Shown here: piece by piece, positions 56,075-64,000 of the stretch
Numbering within the stretch: the stretch's first letter is position 1
Layout of the letters: every line of letters begins with the position of its first letter
NCBI GenBank assembly: GCA_028751875.1
Contig: CM054158.1
Coordinates: forward strand, 48,137,831 to 48,201,830
Reading direction: 5' to 3'
Length of the DNA: 64,000 nt
Source of the DNA: Rapana venosa
Taxonomy: Eukaryota; Mollusca; Gastropoda; Neogastropoda; Muricidae
The notes under the pieces: model-generated
The model's database searches: none
What the model was told of the DNA's origin: nothing
What the model saw: only the letters and a program-made list of their open reading frames with translations
Made by a program: the position numbers and the translations under genes

Positions 56075-56425
56075 TTACGTCTGAATTAATCGCAATACTT
56101 ATGGCCTTGAACTTCTTGTCCGATGCTGCTAGTTGATGTCTGCCAAATTCTGTTTTGCGTTGACTCAAGGGCAGCATTACTGGCATTGAAGACATGGCAG
56201 AGGGAAATAAGGAATGATACTGTATTTGAGATTAAATTCCTGATATATTGTATCGCAAGTAGAGGTATCGGAATAACTTTCTGCTGGATCCCTTTTCATT
56301 GCGGAATTTATTGGAATGAGCTGGTTGATTCTTTGGCAAAACAAGGTGCCTCTGAATGCAGTACTGAAGCCTTTGATTCCAATCTTGCAATGTCGTTGTA
56401 TGAAATAAATTCTAAAATGATAAAC
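56075..56425 (+). pseudogene. LINE RNase H domain, arm B, left part
   Basis: TSELIAILMALNFL, QILFCVDSRAALLAL, FCWIPFHCGIYWNELVDSLA and KQGASECSTEAFDSNL: catalytic Glu and Asp blocks in one frame from 56123. The DNA is nearly identical to arm A. It is cut at 56430 by the Gypsy insertion and resumes at 61302. Confidence 0.85.
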
Positions 56426-56430
56426 TGTAT

Positions 56431-56453
56431 TGTTACAATGTCCGGATGTCACA
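56431..56453 (+). repeat. 5' LTR remnant, 23 bp
   Basis: TG...CA sequence between the TSD and the PBS. It ends with the same 18 bp (ACAATGTCCGGATGTCACA region) as the 3' LTR and begins TGTTACA. The rest of the LTR is missing, although the TSD is intact. Confidence 0.8.
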
Positions 56454-56454
56454 T

Positions 56455-56467
56455 TGGCGACGAGGAT
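56455..56467 (+). promoter_or_regulatory. Primer binding site, tRNA-Ser(GCU)-like
   Basis: TGGCGACGAGGAT starts 1 bp after the LTR end and is complementary to the 3' end (ATCCTCGTCGCCA) of animal tRNA-Ser(GCU), 13 of 13 as I recall that tRNA. Confidence 0.75.
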
Positions 56468-56664
56468 TCAAAGACTCACAGCGGGGAAGTTCATTAACTT
56501 TTTTTGCATAGATTCAGCACATTAATATGAACTCTCACAAGATATGTAGTTCTTGGGGAAATTCGTTGTTGTTCGTTCAGTTAGCAGGAGCAAGTTTTAA
56601 ACTCAGTCAGATCTGTGCACCAGTCTAACAATCAAATAAACACTAAAGAATAATATTGTTTACA

Positions 56665-57267
56665 ATGGCAAACATACTTAAGTTTGACGAATTCAATCCA
56701 GCAGTGGAAAATTTTGACTGTTACATTGAACGTCTGACTATGTACTTTGAAGCAAATGATATAGCTGATGGTAAGAAGAAAAGTGTGTTCTTGTAAGTCA
56801 TTGGTGCAAAATAATATTCACTACTTCGTTCTCTGTGTTCACCTGATACACCAGCTACAAAAACATATGCTCAGCTCGTTGACATTCTAAAGGCACATGT
56901 ATCACCAAAACCACTGGTCATAGGTGAACGGTTCAAATTTCACAGCAGAAAGAGTGAGTTGGAGTCTGTGAATGACTTTGCAGCGGAACTCAGACGTTTA
57001 GCATCTACGTGCGAATTTGGACAGTTTTTGCAGGAAGCCCTTAGAGACAGATTTGTGTGTGGCCTTTCTGATGCAGTAACTCAGAAGAAACTGCTATCTG
57101 AGAAAGATCTCACATTTTCCAAGGCAGTAGAAATCGCCCATGCTATGGAAACACCCACAAGTCACTCTGCAGCTCTTCACCCAAAGTTCTCAGATGAGCC
57201 ATCATCCACACCTGATGTGAACATGATACAAAGAAAAGACATCAAGCGACAAAAAGCATTTGATTAA
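56665..57267 (+). pseudogene. Gypsy gag (capsid region)
   Basis: ATG in ACAATGGC context; the frame runs to a stop at 57265-57267 with two in-frame TAA codons near 56794 and 56812. It contains FDEFNPAVENFDCYIERL and ESVNDFAAELRRLASTCEF, typical of the capsid part of gag in Mag-type elements. Gag packages the element RNA in cytoplasmic particles. The zinc knuckles follow in another frame (57282), so gag is frameshifted. Confidence 0.8.
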
Positions 57268-57281
57268 AACTGCCAAGGTAC

Positions 57282-57476
57282 ATGACCAGACCCAACAAGT
57301 GTTACCGATGTGGTAAAATGCATTCTGCTGCAGTTGTCCTTTCAAGAACTTACACATGTAATCACTGCAAGAAACTCGGACATTTGGCAGCAGTCTGTCG
57401 TTCAAAGAACAAAAGTGGAACATTTTCCATTCCCAGAAGTTTGTATGTGAAAGCCATGAGGACATTGAAGTGGTGA
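57282..57476 (+). pseudogene. Gypsy nucleocapsid zinc knuckles
   Basis: CYRCGKMH followed by CNHCKKLGHLAAVC. The second is a complete CCHC knuckle (C-x2-C-x4-H-x4-C); the first lacks its final Cys at the usual place. Separated from the capsid by a frameshift. Confidence 0.8.
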
Positions 57477-57529
57477 TGCACACTAAAGAAACAAATAATA
57501 ACCATACAAAGTCACATTACAGGTTGAGG

Positions 57530-57620
57530 GTAAACCCATGGTGTTGAAGTTGACACTGGAGCTTCTGTTACTCTTGTCAGTGCCACAATGTTTGATGACA
57601 TGTTGACAACAGTACTTCAC
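57530..57620 (+). pseudogene. Gypsy aspartic protease active-site region
   Basis: VEVDTGASVTLVSAT shows the DTG/DTGA catalytic motif of retroviral-type proteases. Stops and indels around it break the domain. Confidence 0.75.
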
Positions 57621-57759
57621 TGTCGGACTGTGACACAAAATTGAAAACGTACACTGGCCAGCCGATTCCAGTAAGAGGGAAAGCTTCAGTGCAAGTTCCC
57701 ATCAAGGCAAGTCTGCCATGCTACCTCTCATTGTAGTCAGCGGAACTGGACCCAGTTTA

Positions 57760-58640
57760 CTTGGTAGAATGGATCAAAAGTTTGGACATGGCAACAGCGC
57801 TTCTGGTGAACCAAATAACAAGAGAACCACTGTCTGCCTTAGCTGAATGTGATCAGTTTCCCAATCTCTTCAAAGATGAATTAGGTCTCGTCAAGTCATG
57901 TCCAGTCACACTTCATTTGAGAAAACTGTCACCCAAATTCTACAAAGCTAGACCTGTGCCATATGCACTTGGGGGACAGGTTGAAGCTGAAATCCAGAGG
58001 CTGGAAGATAGAAGGAATCATTGAGCCAGTCAAGCACTCGGCCTGGCAGCACCAGTTGTACCAGTTTTTAAGCCGGATGAACTGTGCGCTTGTGCGGTGA
58101 CTACAAAGTAACAGTGAACACTGTAGCAAAAGCAGATGTGTACCCTGCCTCGAGTTGAAGATCTGTTCAACAAAGTTGCTGGAGGAAAGACTTTCCCCAA
58201 ACTTGATTTGAAGCATGCATACCAACAGTTGCCCTTGCTGAAGAATCCAAAGAGTTGTACTACCATCAACACTCAGAAAGGCCTGTTCAGTTTACAATCG
58301 TTTGCCCTTTGGCGTCTCAGCTGCACCAGCTATTTTTCAGCGAACCATGGACTGCTTGCTGCAAGACATACCGCAAGTTGCGGTATTTCAAGATGATATC
58401 CTGGTCACAGGTGACACAGATGAAGATCACATTCTTCATCTTCGGGAAGTTTTCCACAGACTTGACGCCGAGGGTTTTCGTTTGAAGAAAGACAAGTGTG
58501 TGTGAGTTCATGCTGCCTGAAGTCACGTACTTAGGTCACAGGATCAACGCAGAAGGTGTTCAGCCAACACCTGAGAAAGTGCAAGCTGTCCAGGATGCCC
58601 CTACACCCCAAAATGCAGCTGAGTTGAAGTCATTCCTTGG
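57760..58640 (+). pseudogene. Gypsy reverse transcriptase
   Basis: Motifs over three frames: FYKARPVPYALGGQVEAEI, TFPKLDLKHAYQQL (first Asp), PFGVSAAPAIFQRTMD, VFQDDILVTG (catalytic DD, with FQDD instead of the usual YLDD) and VTYLGHRINAEGV. At least four frameshifts or stops (for example near 58024, 58135 and 58503). Copies element RNA into DNA in intact relatives; inactive here. Confidence 0.88.
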
Positions 58641-58739
58641 TCTGGGTCAACTTCTACGGAAATTCTTGCCTCAGCTGTCAACCGTGCTTTCTCCTCTGGA
58701 CCCGTCTTCTTCGCAAAGGTGTTGTTTTCAGGTGGGGAG

Positions 58740-59165
58740 ACCAGCAAGTTCAAGCTTTCAAGAAAGTGAAGGGTATGCTTCTTTCAGCAACCCCCTGGTA
58801 CATTCTAATCCAGAACTGGAAGTGACATTGTCTTGTGACGCTTCTGCAGTGGGCCTTGGAGCAGTTCTAGCCCACAAGTTTCCTGATGGTTCTGAGCGCC
58901 CCATTGCATATGCCTCAAGGTCACTGAACAAAGCTGAACGAAATTACTCCAACATTGAAAGGGAAGCACTGGCAGTCGCCTTTGGAGTGAAGAAATTTCG
59001 TGACTATCTGTTTGGCCGCCATTTTTGCTTGTACACTGACCACAAGCCCTTGGTGACATTGTTTGGTGAACAGAAACCCATCCCAACAGAGGTTTCTACC
59101 AGGATTCAAAGATGGGCAATGCAGTTGTTACAGTACACATACACTATCACTACAAATCAGGGATG
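58740..59165 (+). pseudogene. Gypsy RNase H
   Basis: TLSCDASAVGLGAVLAHKF, ERPIAYASRSLNKAERNY, SNIEREALAVAFGVKKF and LYTDHKPLVTLF in one frame of the 222-codon ORF 58498-59166. The D-E-D catalytic residues are present. This is the best preserved domain of the element. Confidence 0.9.
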
Positions 59166-59429
59166 ACAATGACACATGCTGATGCTCTGAGCAGGTTGCC
59201 CACGCCAACTACCAGTGCTGAACCTGAGACTCCAGAAGAATTCATCTTCCTGATGGACCATCTCTCCACAACACCAGTGACATCTGCTGACATCCAGACA
59301 GAGACTGATCGTGACCCTGTGCTGTCACATGTCAAGAAATACACATTGACAAGATGGCCATCAGATTCAGAATTTCCAAGAAAGTGGCATTCACAACTGA
59401 AAATGTACAAGACTCGTGAAGCAGAACTG

Positions 59430-60215
59430 AGTGTTCAAAGTGGTTGCCTTTTTTTTACGGAACAGAGTTGTTGTACCTCCAGCTTGTCGAAAAGCAATGC
59501 TGGAAGAGCTTCATTCCTGTCATCCAGGTGTCTGCAAGATGAAGAGCCTTGCTCGCTCATATGTGTGGTGGCCAGGACTTGATGGTGACATAGAAGCTAC
59601 TGTGAAAAAGTGTGAAGCATGTCAGCAAGTTCGACACATGCCTCAGAAAGCTCCACTTCATCCTTGGGAGTGGCCTGAAAAACCGTGGTCTAGATTGCAT
59701 GTGGACTTTGCTGGACCTTTCATGGGACACATGTTTCTTGTGGTAGTTGATTCTCATTCTAACTGGATGGAGATAAGATGATGACAAAATCACAGCAGAA
59801 AAGACAATTTGTTGTCTGAGAGAACTCTTTGCTACACATGGATTGCCAGATACCATTGTTTCTGACAATGGTCCTTACATTCACCTGCACAGATTCAAGT
59901 CATTCACTCAGTTTCTAGGCATTCGCCATTTTCCTTGTCTCATCGTATCATCCAGCTTCAAACGGCCTTGCTGAGAGAGCAGTTCAGACATTCAAGGAGT
60001 TCATGAAAAAGATGTCACCAAATCTCACTGTGGAACACAAGTTGGCCACATTTCTCCTTCAGCAGCACATCACACCCCATTCAACTACTGGCCTGCCCCC
60101 CGCAGAACTCCTCATGAAACGGAGATTAAAGACACGTCTTGATTTGACGCAGCCAACACTGTCACGCAAGGTCGAAGACATTCAGGCAAGCAGAAGATGA
60201 ATCATGACTGCAGTG
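59430..60215 (+). pseudogene. Gypsy integrase
   Basis: Zinc-binding part with ELHSCHPGVCKMKSLARSYV and KKCEACQQVRHMP, then catalytic core LHVDFAGPF (Asp), VSDNGPY (Asp, near 59857) and the SNGLAERAVQTF block (Glu, near 59965) in shifted frames. All three DDE acidic residues are encoded, but frameshifts near 59780 and 59940 separate them. Confidence 0.88.
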
Positions 60216-60219
60216 CAAA

Positions 60220-60710
60220 GGACAGAATTTATGCAGTTGGTGACAAGGTATATGTTCGTAACTTCGGATCTGGCAATACCTGGGTTTTAGGTACTGTTGC
60301 TGCAGTCATGGTCCTCTGTCTTCAGACTTCAGTTAGAAGACGGCCGTGTGATCAGGCGCCACATTGATCACATTCGCAAACGTTGGACTGATGACAAAGA
60401 ACCTACCACCTCACCTCTTCCCATGTTGGCTGACCCTACTATTCCCAGTGAAGAGCCCCCAAACTCCAAAGTCCCTACCCCTACGGACCCTTCTCCTGGT
60501 TCCTTTTCATCAGAGGCAGCTCCCCCTGTGGTAGCACCTGGCTCCTTTCCGGCCACACCTGTTCGCCCCAGCAGTGGATCGCCCCATGCTGTGATGTCTC
60601 CAAACTGGAATGCAATCTCTAGAGGTGTTTCGGACTCCCGGACGCCTCCTCCTGCCTTGGATGAGCGTCCCAGAAGATTCTGCAAGGCCCCAGATCGATT
60701 AGATCTATGA
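60220..60710 (+). pseudogene. Gypsy pol C-terminal tail
   Basis: VGDKVYVRNFGSGNTW is the GPY/F-like or SH3-like segment that follows integrase. Then comes a 137-codon frame rich in Pro, Ser and Thr with RVIRRHIDHIRKRW and, before the stop at 60708-60710, DERPRRFCKAPDRLDL. Such ends are usual for K02A2.6-like Gypsy polyproteins. Confidence 0.8.
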
Positions 60711-60864
60711 ACCATACGCACATTTTTTTTCTTTTGTTTTGATTGACAGGTGGTCAGTCCTTTCTATATAGATTCTGTGTTTTATTTCAGTGACAGTGAT
60801 TGAACTATAAGAACTGTTAATGACATTCATCGTTGTTTGGTAATAGTTTACAGCAAGGCTGTTG

Positions 60865-61115
60865 GTTACACTCCTGGGTGAGAGTGTTGTGTGATAGTGA
60901 TTGTTACACTCCTGGGTGAGAGTGTTGTGTGATAGTGATTGTTACACTCCTGGGTGAGAGTGTTGTGTGATAGTGATTGTTACACTCCTGGGTGAGAGTG
61001 TTGTGTGATAGTGATTGTTACACTCCTGGGTGAGAGTGTTGTGTGATAGTGATTGTTACACTCCTGGGTGAGAGTGTTGTGTGAGTGATTGTTACACTCC
61101 TGGGTGAGAGTGTTT
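60865..61115 (+). repeat. 38-bp tandem repeats in the Gypsy 3' UTR
   Basis: Seven units start at 60865, 60903, 60941, 60979, 61017, 61055 and 61091 with GTTACACTCCTGGGTGAGAG. Units 1-5 are essentially identical, unit 6 lacks 2 bp and unit 7 is partial. Confidence 0.97.
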
Positions 61116-61172
61116 ATTTTTTTTTTATTGCTCATTTATTGATAGTGTGTGTTTTATGTTACATAAAAACTT

Positions 61173-61183
61173 AAAGGGAAGGG
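61173..61183 (+). promoter_or_regulatory. Polypurine tract of Gypsy
   Basis: AAAGGGAAGGG directly precedes TGTGGGATTATTG, the likely 3' LTR start. Confidence 0.65.
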
Positions 61184-61296
61184 TGTGGGATTATTGCCCT
61201 TGAATACTCTCGAGTAGTGAGTGGAGAAGAACCAGAATATACATAATGGCTTGAACAACAACTTGTGTGTGTGTCTTACAATGTCCGGATGTCACA
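61184..61296 (+). repeat. 3' LTR, about 113 bp
   Basis: From TGTGGGATT to GGATGTCACA, followed by TSD TGTAT. Contains AGAATATACATAATGG, which might be TATA-like. The start is set by the PPT; if the LTR instead starts at a TGTTACA of the 38-bp repeats it would be longer. Confidence 0.65.
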
Positions 61297-61301
61297 TGTA
61301 T

Positions 61302-61620
61302 GCATTCTAAAATAATGAAAAAGCACTAAGAATGTTTCTTGCTAAAAAAAAAAAAGACATTTGAATACATAAAATGAGACTAAATGTCCGGAATACTAAA
61401 TATTGTAATAACATAACATGCTGTTGTTCTAGACCCCTTTCAATCCACCATTTATTGCTTGATTGCCCAATTCTTCTTGACAAGTATAATTATAAAGAGA
61501 GATCTAGATATTAGAATTATTCAACTGTTCATGAAGTTTTGTATGACTCCAAGCAATTCATAATATCAGTTGCTGAAGTTATATATTCTTCTCCTATACG
61601 ACATTTACTGTAATAAGTTA
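61302..61620 (+). pseudogene. LINE RNase H C-terminus, arm B, right part
   Basis: Continuation of 56075-56425 after the Gypsy insertion. GCATTCTAAAATAATGAAAA matches arm A. Includes the C-terminal HHLLL-type remnants and ends near 61620. Confidence 0.75.
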
Positions 61621-61639
61621 TGAGATATATGTATGCATG

Positions 61640-61648
61640 TATTATCTA

Positions 61649-61708
<60 letters not shown>

Positions 61709-61736
61709 CAGCGAGAGAGAGAGAGAGAGAGAGATG
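61640..61736. repeat. (AT)n and (GA)n microsatellite
   Basis: AT at 61654-61705 and GA at 61712-61733; counterpart of 32240-32403. Confidence 0.95.
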
Positions 61737-61814
61737 AGGTGTGTATAGGTGGTGTGTGACTGGGTGTGGGGGGTATCTAAATCACCAAGTAGTGAATAGA
61801 CAAACAAAACACAC

Positions 61815-62050
61815 ACACACCCTCCATTCCAATCCAGTCCTGTTGTTTATAGCCCTGCCAACCACAGAGGCCATATCAGGGCTGTCACGTGGTCAATTTT
61901 TAAATCTCATATTAAAACTGTCTATGTACAAATTTTAAAACAGGGTTTTAAACCAATTCTACTGATGTTCTTCATATCAACGCCTGGGCAACCATGAGGG
62001 TCAACCCAGGGCAGTCACCACGTTGTGAGAGAAACCACATCGACCACACA
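61815..62050 (+). repeat. Dispersed repeat R copy, arm B
   Basis: CCATTCCAATCCAGTCCTG, TATAGCCCTGCCAACCACAG, AGGCCATATCAGGGCTGTC and GGTCAACCCAGGGCAGTC. Mirror of 31925-32158. Confidence 0.75.
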
Positions 62051-62054
62051 TAAA

Positions 62055-64000
62055 TTAATAATAATAATAATAATAATAATAATGTATGGAATTTATATAG
62101 CCCTGAATCTTGCAAAGTAAACAAATCAAAGCGCTTGCATTCAAATCATTCACACGCATGCAACCAGCCATAAATAACAAGATAAACAAATATCAAATTT
62201 ATATAACAACACACTTAGGTGGGGTGGTGGAGGTGAAAACAGCTATGAGAAGTGGGAAACAGACAACAGGGGAAGATCTCAAGTAGAGTATAAGTGCTTT
62301 TTGAGGCTAGATTTGAAAGAATCAAACGAAGGCTTTTGGCGAAGCGGAAGAGGAGGTCGTTCCATGGGGGAAAGGACCAGGAAAACCCGAGAAAGGCGAC
62401 GGCCAACAGGGGTTTGTTTAAATTCTGGGTTGTCCGAAAGCCAAGGCATCTACAGATGAACGAAGGGAGCGGGACGGAGTTACAGGTGAAGCCAGTTACA
62501 GAGATAAGAAGGTGCAGTTTTGTAGAGACATTTGAAACAAAGGGTATTAATCTTATACTTTATTCTTTGTGAGACAGGCAGCCAGTGAAGATCGCAAAAG
62601 GAGTGATGTGTTCAGATTTTTTTCTTTCTAAAGGACCAGTCGAGCTGCAGAGTTTTGTATGCGTTGAAGGGAGTAGATGGATGATGCGGCAAACCAGCCA
62701 AGAGAGAATTACGTAGTTCAGTGAGAGAGAATGAGAGATGTGACAAGTTTGGATGTTGCTTCAGTAGACAGATATTTGCGAATTGCACTTATGCGCCGTA
62801 ATTGATAGTAGCAAGCTGGCAGGTCGGGGGTGATGTATTTTTTCATAGGGGAGTGTGTTGTCAAGAACCACACCTAGATATTTACAGAGCTGGACAAGGA
62901 ACCGACGTACTGCTGAATTCCACTGAAGTCGTTGTGATGGAGGAACTTTATTTTTGGGGTCCCATGGCATGGCTTCCGTTTATCAGCATTTAGCTGTAAC
63001 TTATTTTGAGTCATCCAGTTTTGAATGTCTAGAAGGCAGTGGGCCATTATTTGTCAGGAGGAAGGCAGATTTTCAAGGGTATTGCTACATTGAAGCTGAG
63101 TGTCATCAGCATAGAAATGATGATCAATATGATGGTGGTTTATTATGTGTGAGTGGAGCAGGTAAAGAGTGAGAGAACAGGTCCCAGAATGATCCCTGTG
63201 GATCCACATTCCAGTTTTGACAGGTTTTGAATGGATTTTGTTGACAATAACTTTCGGGTTATCGTTTGTGAGGTATGAACTAAACCGTTGGGGGCAGTGC
63301 CATAATACCAAACATGTTCTGGGGGCGAGAAAGAAGAATTGAGTGATCTATAGTGTCAAAGGCAGCAGATAGGTCGAGAAGAGTGAGAGGGATATTTTCC
63401 CGCATCAGCAGCGAGTAAAAGTATATCTAAAGTGTGGACTGGTGGTTTCGGTGCTGTGGTTGGCGCGATAGGCAGATTAAAAAGGGGGGAAGGAGATTAG
63501 GAAGAAGGTGGTTGTTAAGTTGTTTTAGAACAATTTTTTCAAGTACTTTGGAGATGAAAGGTAAGTTAGAGACCGGTCTGTAATTCTTTAAAATTGGGAT
63601 CAAGGTCGTGTTTTTTTAGTAGAGGTTTGACTTTTGCGGTTTTGAGAGCCGAGGGAAAATTCCTGACAAAGAGATGAGTTTACTATTTGGGTGATCGAGG
63701 GTACAATTGTGGAAGGCAATTGTGAGAAGACAGGAGCAGGTATGGGATCAAGATCGCATGATTTAATCGTCATTTCTTTCGGGAATTGTTGTGATTTCGC
63801 TTTCGCTTGGGGGATGAAAGAAAAAGAGAGGAGTGCCAGTGAATTGGGATCAGGAGGTGCAGGCTGGAAATGGAGTCTGATCCAGTCCGGAGCGAATGTT
63901 CGGACTTTATCTGAAAAGTGGGAAGAAAAGATGAGGAAAGTTCAGGCAGGCTGTGGTGGTGGGAAGAGGTTGTTTTTGCAGATCCAAGAAAGATTTGAGG
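62055..64000 (-). pseudogene. CR1/L2-like LINE, arm B, continues off the window
   Basis: Minus-strand remnants: (ATT)n tail at 62055-62083, C-terminal WNDLLFRFAKSLRL and LASKSTYTLLEI (62406-62215), LCKYLGVVLDNTLPYEKIHH (62961-62840), and an RT catalytic block HHFYADDTQLQCSNTLENL with upstream HSGTCSLTLYLLH (63311-63054). Further upstream RT pieces lie to 64000. Frameshifted but less decayed than arm A: the YADD motif is intact here and lost in arm A. CR1 ORF2 copies its own RNA. Confidence 0.85.

Larger units (their letters stand above)
56431..61296 (+). mobile_element. Gypsy LTR retrotransposon (K02A2.6/Mag-like), 4866 bp
   Basis: Inserted in the arm B RNase H relic. The uninterrupted target is visible in arm A (minus strand near 32790). 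The perfect 5-bp target duplication TGTAT lies at 56426-56430 and 61297-61301. The order is 5' LTR remnant, PBS, gag, zinc knuckles, protease, RT, RNase H, integrase, C-terminal tail, 38-bp repeats, PPT and 3' LTR, as in Ty3/Gypsy elements. Every ORF is broken by stops or frameshifts, so the element is not autonomous. The integrase and RT families resemble predicted K02A2.6-like proteins common in molluscs. Confidence 0.92.
50640..64000 (-). repeat. Inverted duplication, arm B
   Basis: Inverted counterpart of arm A (29590-39043). The 56110-56400 stretch is identical over more than 200 bp to the reverse complement of 33050-32800, whereas 52400-55700 differs by many substitutions and single-base indels. 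It is interrupted by Gypsy at 56431-61296. It runs off the right end of the window. Confidence 0.85.

Noticed and set aside
60865..61115. CRISPR-like array
   Set aside because: Units are head-to-tail with no spacers, in an animal retrotransposon 3' UTR.

Overview
This window looks like ordinary nuclear DNA of a repeat-rich invertebrate animal, most likely a mollusc and probably a gastropod. The reasons are the lack of dense open reading frames, the very abundant CA/GT, CT/GA and poly-C/G tracts, many tRNA-derived SINEs, a SINE carrying a mollusc-like 5S rRNA promoter, and degraded CR1/L2-, RTE- and jockey-like LINEs plus one Gypsy (K02A2.6/Mag-like) LTR element. The species call is inference. 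A 500-N gap (39044-39543) shows it is a scaffolded assembly. I see no complete host gene. There is one good candidate first coding exon (17372-17467, plus strand) and a weaker divergent pair of candidate exons (6384-6543 minus, 6691-6790 plus).

Layout. 1-9.9 kb: microsatellites (CA, GT, TC, poly-C, CG), one SINE-1 copy, a truncated 5S-type SINE, and a promoter-like patch near 6.5 kb. 9.9-13.7 kb: nested SINEs and RTE 3' ends, then a ~1 kb pentameric CACTA/CACAC array with a SINE-1 inserted in it. 14-19 kb: microsatellites, SINE-1 copies and the candidate exon. 19-29 kb: unclassified dispersed repeats that show each other's empty insertion sites, RTE and RNase H fragments of LINEs, a MITE and SINE-3. 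29.6-39.0 kb: arm A of a large inverted duplication (CR1-like element, RNase H LINE, a 3.5 kb endonuclease-RT LINE, a tRNA/5S SINE, SINE-1). 39.5-50.5 kb: spacer, with a LINE 3' end, and a jockey/CR1-like RT fragment between two 1.19 kb direct repeats. 50.6-64.0 kb: arm B, the inverted copy of arm A, split by a 4.87 kb Gypsy element (56431-61296) with a perfect 5-bp target duplication.

The arms keep the same order of parts but differ by insertions (two SINEs only in A, Gypsy only in B). They are therefore either a real segmental palindrome that has aged, or two haplotypes joined head-to-head in the assembly. All transposon coding regions carry frameshifts or stops and are treated as relics. 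The most unusual items are the tRNA/5S chimeric SINE with its empty site, the Gypsy element whose 5' LTR has shrunk to 23 bp while its TSD is intact, and SINE-1 copies that repeatedly start at one internal core shared with a different SINE family.
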